From Lottia gigantea (Eukaryota; Mollusca; Gastropoda; Lottiidae): a stretch of DNA of 64,000 bases. Each line of letters opens with the position of its first letter. Positions within the stretch are counted from its first letter, which is position 1. Below the pieces are notes generated by a model that did not search any database, was not told where the DNA came from, and saw nothing but the letters and a program-made list of their open reading frames with translations. Where the stretch lies: NCBI RefSeq assembly GCF_000327385.1, contig NW_008710950.1, positions 4,422,683 through 4,486,682 on the forward strand, written 5' to 3'. The position numbers and the translations under genes were made by a program. Shown here in pieces: positions 1 through 10,825 of this stretch.

Positions 1-1049
1 CGGATAAGATATAAGAAAGTTGGTAATGCGCATGCGCACTACTCAAATTCGATAATTCCATCAAATTTAGAATTTGATTATACACATACATACCAAGTTT
101 GATGAAAATCGGATAGTAAATAAGAAAGTTGGCAATGCGCATGCGCACTACGCAAATTCGATATTTCTATCAAATTTAGAATTTGTTTATACACATACAT
201 ACCAAGTTTGATGAAAATCGGATAGTAAATAATAAAGTTGGCAATGCGCATGCGCACTTCGCAAATTCGATAATTCCATCAAATTTAGAATTTGTTTATA
301 CACATACATACCAAGTTTGGTGAAAATCGGATAAGATATAAGAAAGTTGGTAATGCGCATGCGCACTACTCAAATTCGATAATTCCATCAAATTTAGAAT
401 TTGATTATACACATACATACCAAGTTTGATGAAAATCGGATAGTAAATAATAAAGTTGGCAATGCGCACGCGCACTACGCAAATTCGATAATTCCATCAA
501 ATTTAGAATTTAATTATACACATACATTCGATAATTCCATCAAATTTAGAATTTGTTTATACACATAAATACCAAGTTTGATGAAAATCGGATAATAAAT
601 AAGACAGTTGGCAATGCGCATGCGCACTTCGCAAATTCGATAATTCCATCAAATTTAGAATTTGTTTATACACATACATACCAAGTTTGATGAAAATCGG
701 ATAGTAAATAAGAAAGTTGGTAATGCGCATGCACACTACTCAAATTCGATAATTCTATCAAATTTAGAATTTAATTATACACATACATACCAAGTTTGAT
801 GAAAATCGGATAGTAAATAATAAAGTTGGCAATGCGCATGCGCACTACGCAAATTCGATATTTCTATCAAATTTAGAATTTGTTTATACACATACATACC
901 AAGTTTGATGAAAATCGGATAGTAAATAATAAAGTTGGCAATGCGCATGCGCACTACGCAATTTCGATAATTCCATCAAATTTAGAATTTAATTATACAC
1001 ATACATACCAAGTTTGATGAAAATCGGATAAGAAATGAGAAAGTTGGTA
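1..1049. repeat. 109-bp satellite array, entering from the left edge
   Basis: The core GCGCATGCGC-type palindrome recurs with its AAT lead-in at 25, 134, 243, 352, 461, 613, 722, 831 and 940. All steps are exactly 109 bp except one of 152 bp (461 to 613), which is one unit plus a 43-bp partial duplication. Units differ at only a few positions, so the array is young or homogenised. Each unit also carries a run reading CATACCAAGTTTGATGAAAA. The array loses register at about 1,049 and must continue to the left of the window. About 9.6 units are visible. It is not coding. Confidence 0.95.
496..570. repeat. 43-bp partial-unit duplication inside the satellite
   Basis: Within the unit between 461 and 613, the stretch TTCGATAATTCCATCAAATT through the CACATACAT segment is repeated, so the local step is 152 bp rather than 109. 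This is what unequal crossing-over or replication slippage inside an array would leave. The surrounding units are otherwise in register. Confidence 0.8.
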
Positions 1050-1465
1050 AATTAAGTGGAGGTATACCTTCAATATGCTGCCGTGAGCTTAAACTAAAAT
1101 ATGACATGATTCAATCCACCTAAGAGCTTAATTTTATACCATAACTGGACAAAGATAATTTTTAAGAAATATAAAAGGCAGGGTATCTTTAAAACAACTT
1201 AAAATTTGATTTCTGTTGGGGTTGACAGCCAGGTTAATCTAATTAGCCGATTTATCTAATAATAACCCCATGTTAAGTGAATGGAGTTTTGAATTTGCAT
1301 GTAAGGTATGCATGTTATATATCTATGGAAAGCTGAGAATCTTTACATTACAAAATCGAAAGAATTATTGCCATATCTCTATTAGGGGCCGAGATACAGC
1401 ACTTTAAAGGCTGAAAATGGTCCATATTTAGACCCCTGTAAAATCGGAAATAGGTATCTGACCCC

Positions 1466-1546
1466 AAAGGTCAAAAGGTCATCAGATAGACAAGGTCACA
1501 AATTATCATCACAGTCAATATGAAGGTCATCAAAGGTCAAGGTCAT
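1466..1546 (+). promoter_or_regulatory. cluster of six AGGTCA half-sites
   Basis: Exact AGGTCA words begin at 1468, 1476, 1493, 1524, 1534 and 1540, all in the same orientation. Spacings give DR2 (1468/1476), DR4 (1524/1534) and DR0 (1534/1540) arrangements. AGGTCA is the core half-site of nuclear receptors. Binding in vivo is unproved, and the cluster sits in repeat-like DNA, so it may be a by-product of simple duplication. Confidence 0.35.
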
Positions 1547-2310
1547 GAGATATACGCCTTCAAACTTTGAAAAAAACAATCCGGTCGTACAAAAAAGGCA
1601 AAACCAAAAATCAAAATTATGCTGTCAAGGATTGTAGACAGACATTAAACGTATCGTTTGACACAAATGTTATGCAAATTGGATGAAAAATGGCCTCTGA
1701 ATAGCAATTTCTGCAAAATGAGGCAAACCAAAATGGCGGCCAACATGTTACTTCCGGTGCAGATTTTTTTAGTTTAATAAGTTTGTATTAAGGCTGGTAA
1801 TATAATGCATATGTTATTTTTGACATAACTCAATTTCACCGGAAGTGATACCACCGGAAGTACTAACATCGAAACCGGAAGTGATCAAAAAAATTTGAAT
1901 GTGTACTTTTACGTCTCTATGCTGGCGGTCTACACCACGTAAGTTTCAAGTCAATCCGTCCGATAACAACCGAAATAGTATTTTTCCATTAATTTCGGCA
2001 AAAAAAAGTATGCAACGAATTTTCGAAAATCGAAAATTTTCAACTGCTATCATTTGTCCTTTATTACAAGAAATACGATGCAGAAAACCCGATCAAAATC
2101 GGTTGATAAACACGCCCTCTAGAGTCCATTTTCCGTTTGTTGCAACGTTGCGTAATGTTGCTCAGAAAATTTTCGTTTTACATTTAAACTGTGATTAGCC
2201 ACGAGTTACAAAACGCCATGAAGTCCGTTTTTCCCTACCTATTGCCGTTGCCTAGAAAACCGGCCTGCCGTAGACGAAAAAAAAAAAAAAAAAATCAATT
2301 CGAAAACACA

Positions 2311-2338
2311 GCAGGGCATTCGCTTACGAACGCCCTGC
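2311..2338. other. short GC-rich hairpin between A tracts
   Basis: GCAGGGC (2311-2317) pairs with GCCCTGC (2332-2338). After a mismatch, TTCG pairs with CGAA around a four-base loop. It lies between an 18-A run and a 9-A run. Such a hairpin resembles the end structure of rolling-circle (Helitron/Helentron-type) elements, but I see no matching partner end, so this is only suggestive. Confidence 0.4.
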
Positions 2339-2345
2339 AAAAAAA

Positions 2346-4850
2346 AAATTGACATTTCGACTTCAAACAATAAAACAAAGTAAGATAATCAGCAATAAAA
2401 GACCTTTTAAAACTCTTTTTGCATTAATAATGCTGAGTAATGGATTAGTTTGAATACCTTACACCATTTCCTACATGGTACCTAAACTTAAATTACCTGT
2501 TTTGTTAATAAAGCAAATCATTTTCCAGTGGTGTTTTTTTATTAAATGGATTCTTGGTAATCTGGATGCATTAAAATAGATTTTTCAGCTTAAACTAATA
2601 TAAAATCAATCCTGTCAGTTTTGACAGCAAATCAAACAACACTGGGAGGCATTCATATATAACATCAAGGGCAATAACTTGAAACAATCATCAAAATACC
2701 ACTAAATATGAACTGATCCAGTTTGTCATACACATAGTATTATTTCTATATCAGCACCACTGTTCAAACAAACAAGTTATATATGGTTTGAATACTAATA
2801 ACCAGTATCATTAATATCCAATCAATCTAGTTGAGAATACAATAACTTCAATCAGAATCGTGAACAATACACTCTGTTTACACAGAAAAAACATCACCTT
2901 TATTATACTCATATTGACATCATTTTCATGCAAGCTTCATCACATTTTTAACATTTCTACTTGAATTCAATTTACTTATTGCATTACTCTTGTCATAGAG
3001 ACATTCAAATACACATTTATTCAACTAATATGTTTAAAGATTATAAGATTTAGAAGAAAATAGTCAAAATTTGCAAGTTGCATGGAGATGAAGTGGAGCA
3101 ACGAACCCTAACCTGGTGGTAGGATAAATCAAATTATTATTATCAGATTTTTCAACCTGGTTTCTCCCTGACAGTGGTGCAGGTATGGAAAAAGCATCTA
3201 GACTTTCATATGGGACAATAAGCTAAATCTCATGATCAACAGGCTGTTACTATCATTTCAGAGATTGGGCCTGTGCCATTATCTGAACAAAATTCATCCT
3301 ACTAAAATCTTATTGGCATCAACAATCTTTATTAGCTTACCCAGAAGCAGAAAAATAGGATGCCATGAACTTAAAGACTCATTTTATACAATAATATGAT
3401 ATTTATCATCTTAAGTGCCTATAGCAAGGAGTGTTAATTTAACCTGTATTTCTGACCCCAAAAGATCTATATAAATGTAAAGCATATCGATTGGATATTA
3501 CCAAGCCAGACAGGAGAATGAATAAATTGGAACAGTAAACATGATATGGAGTTCCAGTAAATGGATCCCTGGAGAATTACTGAGTTTCAACTGATTTTGG
3601 TGACAAAACCAGTTGATGTAATCAAAACAAATGAAGTAGAAAATAGCAACAGACAAGATCTATCATATTATTGGACAGACTGATATCAATAATTTATCTA
3701 TTATAGTTTCCTCTACAGTAAGTTCCATAGTTTATACAATATAACCTGAAAAACTCTATAAATCAGTTCTCGAGTCAGTTCATATCAAGATAGTCACAGA
3801 CACCTGATGCTAGTGCTCCATATGGCTTAATTCAGCATCCTTTCAGATGCATAAGTTTAGATGGAAAATTCATCCTAAAGATCTAGCAACATGTATTTTT
3901 TCTGAATATTATACAAATCTCTGCCTTAACTTCATATACAGGGTCAAGACTAACAGTAGGGTTTTTTACAATGGGACAATATTTATTTGAAATTCTTTTT
4001 TGTATATCAAAATACATACACAGTAATGTAATATATATATATAGAAAACTGTTCATTAGCTCTTTACCCAGACACAGTTTTATGATAGCATCACATTTGG
4101 GTTGTACGTTACAAGCCATGTAAACCATACAGATTTACAGACTAAATTAACGTCTGCTGGGAGATAGGCAGATTGTATCAGACCTGTCAATGTCATTAGT
4201 AAGAAAAGGAAGTTTCAAACAATGGAAACATTTGCTTACTTTTTTACATACCTCTTCGGTCCAGCTACTAGAAATTAAATACTCTCATTTACAAACCCAG
4301 CTGTCATAAAGATTGATGATCCTAAACATGCTTCAACAGAATATGATGAGCTCTTGATAATAAAAGATCAGATGAGTCATGTAGTATGATCTTCATCTGT
4401 AACATGGAATGAACAATTTTTACCTTAAATACATCTTAGAGATGTACCTTGATAATTTCACTTCCTTACACAAATTATCATGTAAAAATTTAGCTTTATA
4501 TAATATCAAAATGTCGCTAATGGAGTCGCTAATTCTATTTCCTTTAACATTTACAACTGAGAGGATTGGAGGTGTTAATAAAACTTCTTTAATAGATCAT
4601 TTGTCAAACCTACACACATCAACTAAAACATTTAGTCAATATAACTTATACCAAGTCCAAAGACTTTGAGGTACTGAAATAAGTATTGTGACAGGTACAT
4701 GCTGCTAGAAAAGCAGGGTATGCTACCAGATGATACCTATTACCTCTCTGCAAATTCAGTTAGTCACCATAGCTCTTATTCTTTATTCTCATGTAGAGTA
4801 CCCACAAGATGATAAATAGTAATTTGACCATATATTAATTATATTAATCA
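2346..4850. other. AT-rich noncoding stretch
   Basis: There is no credible gene. Open frames at 3,883-4,128 (minus) and 4,409-4,669 (plus) have random-looking products, no domain and no splice-supported ends. The only structured item is a degenerate repeat copy at about 3,050-3,270 and a short TA run near 4,031-4,042. Confidence 0.6.
3050..3270 (+). repeat. degenerate dispersed repeat, copy 1 of 3
   Basis: The words TTTTTCAACCTGG and ATGGAAAAAGC, in this order, recur in reverse orientation at about 35,260-35,515. A weaker copy sharing TTTCTCCCTG and TGCAGGT lies at 5,270-5,510. The three share order and spacing but only patchy identity, as expected of an old interspersed repeat. The family is not recognised and no open frame is conserved. 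Confidence 0.4.
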
Positions 4851-4934
4851 TAGACTGTCCTAGGCTGTATCACTGAAAATAAGGATTTCAATTCCAGGCA
4901 GGCCTATTTTTAGCTTTAAAAATAGGACAGTCTA
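4851..4934. other. nested perfect inverted repeats (small hairpin)
   Basis: TAGACTGTCCTA (4851-4862) has its exact reverse complement at 4923-4934. Inside, CCTATTTTTA (4903-4912) pairs perfectly with 4917-4926 around a four-base loop. The outer and inner right arms share four bases, so the two stems are alternatives. It may be a remnant of a miniature inverted-repeat element or an RNA hairpin. Confidence 0.6.
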
Positions 4935-6270
4935 GATGATGAATTTGTAGAATTACAGGATAAGCAGATTTTATAATTTAGCTAAAAAAGCTGAATTTGA
5001 AACTATCAGCTGCACAGGCAATGAAATTTACCTTCAATTTTTAATTCAAAACTTCAAAAAAACAAATAGGAAGAGACTGAATCCTTAATTAAAATCCATA
5101 ATTTACACAGCAAAACAACTGATTTCTATATTCTTGCACTGAAGTGAATAGAAGACACCAGTGTATAAGTAACAGTCAACAATAGTTGATAATGACCTAT
5201 ATCAATAGAATTATCATAATAACTCAGAACTAATTATCAACTTGGTTATATATTCAGATAACACTATATTAACAACATTATCCTGTATTAATGTGTTGTG
5301 GTTTGTCTCATGGAGGCCAAAATAACATTCCATCTCAACAGACAATCTTCTGGTCATCTTGCTTAACTCTGCAGAATTTTACAACATGATTTCTCCCTGT
5401 CAAAGATGCAGGTCAGAAGGTCTGACAAGCAAAAGGGCTTGTTGTTAATCTTAACCTTAGGTTCTGTGCCCTATGGGTTGTGCACATTAAAGTTACCTCG
5501 ACAGATGAAAGTTGAAACAACGTGGGCTAGAAAAAAAAAAATGAAATGCAATATTTTTGGTTACATTCTATGATGAAAATATATAGAACAAATCTAGAAG
5601 TATTTGTAAGAGTCTTGTTATAAATATTAAGACGGAGAAAATACAGACCAAATTGATAGCAGACATTTCATCTGTAAATTAAATGGAAGAAGGAAGTGGC
5701 AGACTAATGACCTTTGTCTGCAACAAGGTGAAAATAAAACAATCTATTGAACACAAGTGTTTCAGACAGTTTTTTTTCAACAGTAAGTATAATATAATTA
5801 ACATCTAAAAGTTCAATGGGTAAAAGCAAGGAAATGTTTCAAATCAAAAGATTCAACTTTTTTTCTATCTCATACACACCTCAAATCAGTGGGCAATAAT
5901 AAATACACCAACCAGCAAAACAAAACAATCTGTTATATTGAACCCTATTCAAACATATTCATGTATGAATCTAAATTGTCTAAAAACAACAAATATACAC
6001 ATATGATCAAAATGGCTAATAGTTGCTTATAGTGTCCAAATTTGGAGACATCAAGTCTTTTTCACACCAGGTCACTATAGAGTGTTCTCTTCTTGGTCCG
6101 AACAAGGCTGTGGTAAAATTCAAGTGGTTCTTCAGTTGTAAATAAGAAGAAAATATGTAGAAAATGTGGAACATGATTTAATCGGAACCCAAGATCAATT
6201 ACTGAAGAATCTTGATGTGTTGGAAATTGAAAATGTTTACTTACAATTTTATAACTTAAATCCTATTTTC
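4935..6270. other. AT-rich noncoding stretch with a weak repeat copy
   Basis: No gene was found. About 5,270-5,510 resembles the repeat at 3,050-3,270 and 35,260-35,515 (TTTCTCCCTG followed by TGCAGGT, then a word like TGTGCACATTAAAG). The remainder is plain AT-rich DNA. Confidence 0.5.
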
Positions 6271-6272
6271 AG

Positions 6273-6315
6273 CTTTACATTGAGTATCTTGAATTCTGGA
6301 ACGAAAAGAATAATG
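6273..6315 (+). CDS. candidate 43-nt internal exon (weak)
   Basis: A good acceptor (CCTATTTTCAG, ending at 6,272) and a good donor (ATG followed by GTAAGAAG at 6,316) bracket 43 nt. Frame 1 is open and reads LYIEYLEFWNEKNN with a split final codon. A second frame is also open and the third is not. The composition is more protein-like than the surroundings. I recognise no family and found no partner exon, and in 64 kb of AT-rich DNA paired splice-like words also occur by chance. It should be treated as a lead only. Confidence 0.22.
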
Positions 6316-9300
6316 GTAAGAAGAGATGTAACAGAGCAACAGTAAGTAACTGTGAAGTAGGTAATGTTTATAGAATTTATCAATAGTAATAATAAATAGT
6401 ATACTTGTATTAATCAATACTAAGTCAAGTTTGTAACCAATATATAACATTCTGTTCAATTTTCATCTCACTAATAAAATCAACATCTAAATATAGACAT
6501 GAATTAATAGTTTGAAAAAATCAATGATAAACACATATATTTATCATTATTTAGAGATAAATTTCACTTTCTTTTAGTTACTTCATCATTCCTAGACTAA
6601 TAAATCTCACATTATACTTTCAATTGTTATCATTTTCACAAATAATTCTTTCACAAAGATGTCTTGGAATTTCCTGAACTGTCTGTTAAGTACTATTAGT
6701 GGTGATACATATTGGAATTAATATTGATTTAGGTATCGTTTTCAAGTTTCCCTGATTTTCTGGTCAGTCAATACATCAATCTGTCAGTATGCAGTTTGAA
6801 TTCCATCTATCTGTCTGAGAAGGTTTGTTTACAGCTAAACAAACATCAACTTGCTTGAATTCAATTGATTTTAAATTTCTCTGAAACTTTATAAGACTTA
6901 TTAGCAACATTAACCATGCATTCAGTTGTCCATTTTAATAAAATTTGTTTTCATGCATCGTTTTGTTTTCCCCTCAGTTACCTATTGATATGCAATGACT
7001 TATGTAGTAGAAAACAGCAAAATGCTATGAAAGTCTCAAATTATTTTTGTTGGCCATTTCCAGATTCTGAAAATACATCATTTTATTTTTTATTTTTTAA
7101 ATCATAGAGAGCCAGACAAAAAATTCATATCATGATATTGTATTTTTAATATTTCTTAAACAAAAATATGGTGTGTCCTTTAAATTTCTCTTAAAAATGG
7201 AAAGCTATAAATTTTAAGCTGATATTTTCCACCTTTTTCGTGTATAAAGCTATTATCATGGTTGTGAAACATATATCAATATATTCATAATATCTTTTAC
7301 ATCGTAGTCTGAAAGAATATTTTTCTAAAAAATATATCAGAGAAAAAATATATTATGTAGATAATTATGTTTTAAACAACATGATGCATTATATAATAAA
7401 ATATCTGTTTGAAGTTACGTTTTCAAAGTAACTCTGATAACTAGATATCTGTACACACCAAATTTCCAGTTTAAAGCTTGCTCTTTTGAAAAGAAACTAG
7501 CTACTACCACAGACATTGATATCATTTAACTTTGCATATTTTCAGGTAATGGCTGAAAATCTTTTAAATTCCAGAGGACAAAATTTGTGGTAAACTAATC
7601 TAGAAAAACTCTTCCTTGTAGTAATCATGTTAATGGTTCTTTTTCTACTGAGAATTTAAATTTGATGGTGAAGAAATAATTATCTAAATAGTCCCAAGGA
7701 AGTAAGACTGAGTGACTGACTAAAGAGAATTAAATTCATGATCCAAATTCAACACAATTTAGTTCTTTCGGATGGGGTGCCTTCAAATATAACTTGTCAA
7801 CACTTAACAAATCAAAATGAATTAGCTGAAATAATTTGTATTTTCCATCACTTTATAACATGTACCCAAAAAATTTCACCGAATATAAACATTTTTTGTA
7901 CTGTCACCTAAAATAAAAGTCGAAAGAACTTGATCATCAAGATTCAAGAATACATGTTACATGGAACAAAAAAAACGTTTTTAAATGAGGCCTTAGATAT
8001 ATATCACAATATTCTGTGAAAGGCTTGATGTCAGTCATCTTCAAATATACATAGAAATATCATGAATATTCTAAAACTAGTATAAAATGTCTTGATCTAT
8101 ATCATACATTAATATTGTCAAATCATCAGTAAATGTCAAAGGCTCCAACCTAATTCCTTTCCAACTTAAAAAAAAAACATCTTAAATTGCCAACCTCTTT
8201 TCCTGCAATTGGATTAGAATTTTGTTACAAGAAAACTTTGATCAAATACATTGGAGGTTTAAATCGAACAGCTTAGCTCTTCCACAAACATATGGGAGTA
8301 TCTTAATCAATATCATCTTCTCTACAAATACCAAGACCAAAAATGTTTTTTAATTTGATTTTTGACTTCAGCATCACATTAACTATTGCACTACATACTA
8401 CTGGCTACATTTTTCACCATGTTGCATACATATTTAATCTTACTATAACAAAATAAATTGGATTAAACAATTATTGAATCTACATGTTTATACATGCAGA
8501 GAATACAGCAACATATCAGATGGAAAGTTAAAGTCTTTATTTGATCAAAATATTTAACAAGCATCAAAATCATGACAAGAAATTCATAAGCAGATCATTA
8601 TCTGGTCTGACATGCTTGTTTTCAACAGTACAATTTCAGATTTTCAAAAAATTGTCAAACCAGAATTCAAAGTATTTACAACTGATGATTATTACTCTAT
8701 TTGAATAACAGACTAAGTAGTTGCCTAAAGATTTTACAACACAAACCATTCCAATCATCTTCATTTATTTATCTAAATAATGACTTGTTACCTCAGAGAA
8801 TTTTCTACAACAGTTGTCAGTTTTCCTTTGACATTTGTAAGTTGCTCCTAATTGAGTTAAGACTGCAAAAACATATTCTTTGTCTTCATATGATAAATAG
8901 GATGTTATGTTTTTACCTGAAGAAATGAATTTTGTAAATCCCTGTTTAATCTCTAGCTGTCTGCTACAAATACAATTCCAAATCATCAAACTCTCCTTCT
9001 TTACTACACAACTGGTAGAGTTTATAATCAAACTATTCTATTTACTAGAAAATATGCAGGAATCGGAGGCACAATGTCGATTGCCTGGAAGCTAGAGCAA
9101 TCTAATCAATCAAGTTGAGCTCAATACCATATATAATGATTGGTACACACTGTAAAGACTGGATCAATAAATACAACCAAAACTACAAGTATTGGATAAC
9201 TGGTCCTATATTCCATCAGTCTGTATACACAAACAAGCTAACATTTCTTCTTCTGTAAAAATAACCACCAAGATTGCTCCAAGCAGAAGACTGTTATATT

Positions 9301-10100
9301 AAAATGGCTGCAACCTTTACTAAAAGATGTACACCTATCTATCGTGATCATGTTAGAAACGTTCCAATACTCTCAGTACTATAGAAATAGTAGAGTATAG
9401 TCTTCATGCCTGACAACTAAGCAGAAATTTGAAGGTGATGTAAAGATTTCTATCGAATCTTCAAGGACACTTAAATGACAGCAATTTCTCCAATATCAGA
9501 AGTTCAATGAAGACTTGAAAACCTTCTAAAAGATGAATGAAGCACTCAAAGTAAAAGTTCATCAGCTGTATTGAAAGAAAGTCTTGCAATGAAGCAAATC
9601 GAAAAAAATGTATTGAATAATAAGCCATGTCAATGAGATACTCTTCAAACATATAACACAAGAAGTCAATAAAGTAAGTCATAGCTATAAAGAATGATAT
9701 CATCAAGTATAAAATAAGGCTTATGTATAAAATGACATAAGCAATTACATGTTATTAATCTTTTTCTACATCATACACTCAAAGAAGTAAAGAGTCTTAA
9801 GGATCAAGAACTCAATTTCTAGGAGAGGCTAAAAAAACTACTACAAAACATGGACCTTTTTTGGGTGAATATAAAAGAGTCTAACGAATCTGGGATGGAG
9901 AGGGTGGAGAGGGTGAAAAAAGACTAGATGATCTGGAACATATGAGTTTAAGGGACTGGTTTGCCATTTTGGGGTGTTGATTTGGATATTGAATATATGT
10001 AAATATCCTTCTACTACTACTAGAAATTACACAAATCTCATAATTTCTCCAAAACTACCTCAAACTAAAAATAACATCTTTATATATGGCAGTCTCAAGA
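6316..10100. other. AT-rich noncoding stretch
   Basis: No recognisable gene or repeat array was found. The longest open frame, 88 codons at 8,765-9,031 on the minus strand, has no family resemblance; an in-frame CAG/GTAAAA donor-like word near 8,917 is not matched by a convincing acceptor. A purine-rich run (GGAGAGGGTG repeated twice) occurs near 9,896-9,916. Confidence 0.55.
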
Positions 10101-10139
10101 AAAGACAAGTTTTAAACTTTCAAACACTCATAATTCATG

Positions 10140-10823
10140 AACAAGGGCAATAATTCATACTTAATATTTTTTGATTTCGCTGATTTTCAATAGGGTTTAT
10201 CCTTGGGTGATTACGAACACTCATACCAAGTTTCGTTAAAATCCTTCAAGAATTATGCCTTCTAGAGTTTTTACGAGCTAAAAATTGAACGCGTTTGCAA
10301 GAACAAGGGCAATAATTCATACTAAATATTTTTTGATTTCGCTGATTTTCAATAGGGTTTATCCTTGGGTGATTACGAACACTCATACCAAGTTTCGTTA
10401 AAATCCTTCAAGAATTATGCCTTCTAGAGTGTTTACGAGCTAAAAATTGAACGCGTTTTCAAGAACAAGGGCAATAATTCATACTTAATATTTTTCTATT
10501 TCGCTGATTTTCAATAGGGTCTATCCTTGGGTGATAACGAACACACATACCAAGTTTCGTCAAAATCTGTCAAGAATTGTGCCTTCTAGAGTGTTTACGA
10601 GCTAAAAATTAACAAGGGCAATAATTCATGCTAAATATTTTTCGATTTCGCTGATTTTCAATAGGGTTTATCCTTGGGTGATTGCGACCACACATACTAA
10701 GATTTGTTAAAATCTGTCAAGAATTGTGCCCTGTAGATTGTTTACGAGCAATTGTGGACGGACCGACCGACGGACATGGGTGACGACAATATACGCCCCC
10801 CATTTCATGTGGGCATATAAAAA
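10140..10823 (+). mobile_element. tandem-core element ending in a TGGGC-type hairpin
   Basis: Four tandem units begin with AACAAGGGCAATAATTCAT at 10,140, 10,302, 10,464 and 10,611. The steps are 162, 162 and 147 bp, the third unit lacking 15 bp. The last unit runs into a GACG-rich tract (about 10,754-10,775) and then a hairpin: TATACGCCC (10,790-10,798) against GGGCATATA (10,811-10,819) with one mismatch, followed by A residues. The same tail closes the element at 35.5-36.0 kb on an unrelated tandem core. A tandem core plus end hairpin recalls the non-autonomous rolling-circle elements described in bivalves, but the family assignment is inference. No protein is encoded. Confidence 0.7.
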
Positions 10824-10825
10824 AC

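Larger units (their letters stand above)
1050..2345. repeat. repeat-derived block adjoining the satellite, no gene
   Basis: This stretch differs from the bulk of the window: more CpG, several ACCGGAAGT-like words (about 1,838-1,885), a cluster of AGGTCA words and A-rich tracts. An open frame of about 100 codons at 1,899-2,198 has no start context or recognisable domain and looks like a chance frame. The block ends with an 18-A run (2,277-2,294), a hairpin (2,311-2,338) and a second A run. It is probably the body of a dispersed element whose tandem part is the satellite to its left, but that link is inference. Confidence 0.45.

Noticed and set aside
1-1049. CRISPR-like array
   Set aside because: The whole 109-bp unit repeats with no unique spacers, in eukaryotic-looking DNA; it is a satellite.
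1899-2198. 99-codon open frame
   Set aside because: It lies in repeat-derived sequence, has no recognisable domain and shows random-looking composition.
8765-9031. 88-codon minus-strand frame as a host gene
   Set aside because: It has no domain, no credible acceptor, and overlaps open frames on the other strand as AT-rich DNA often does.
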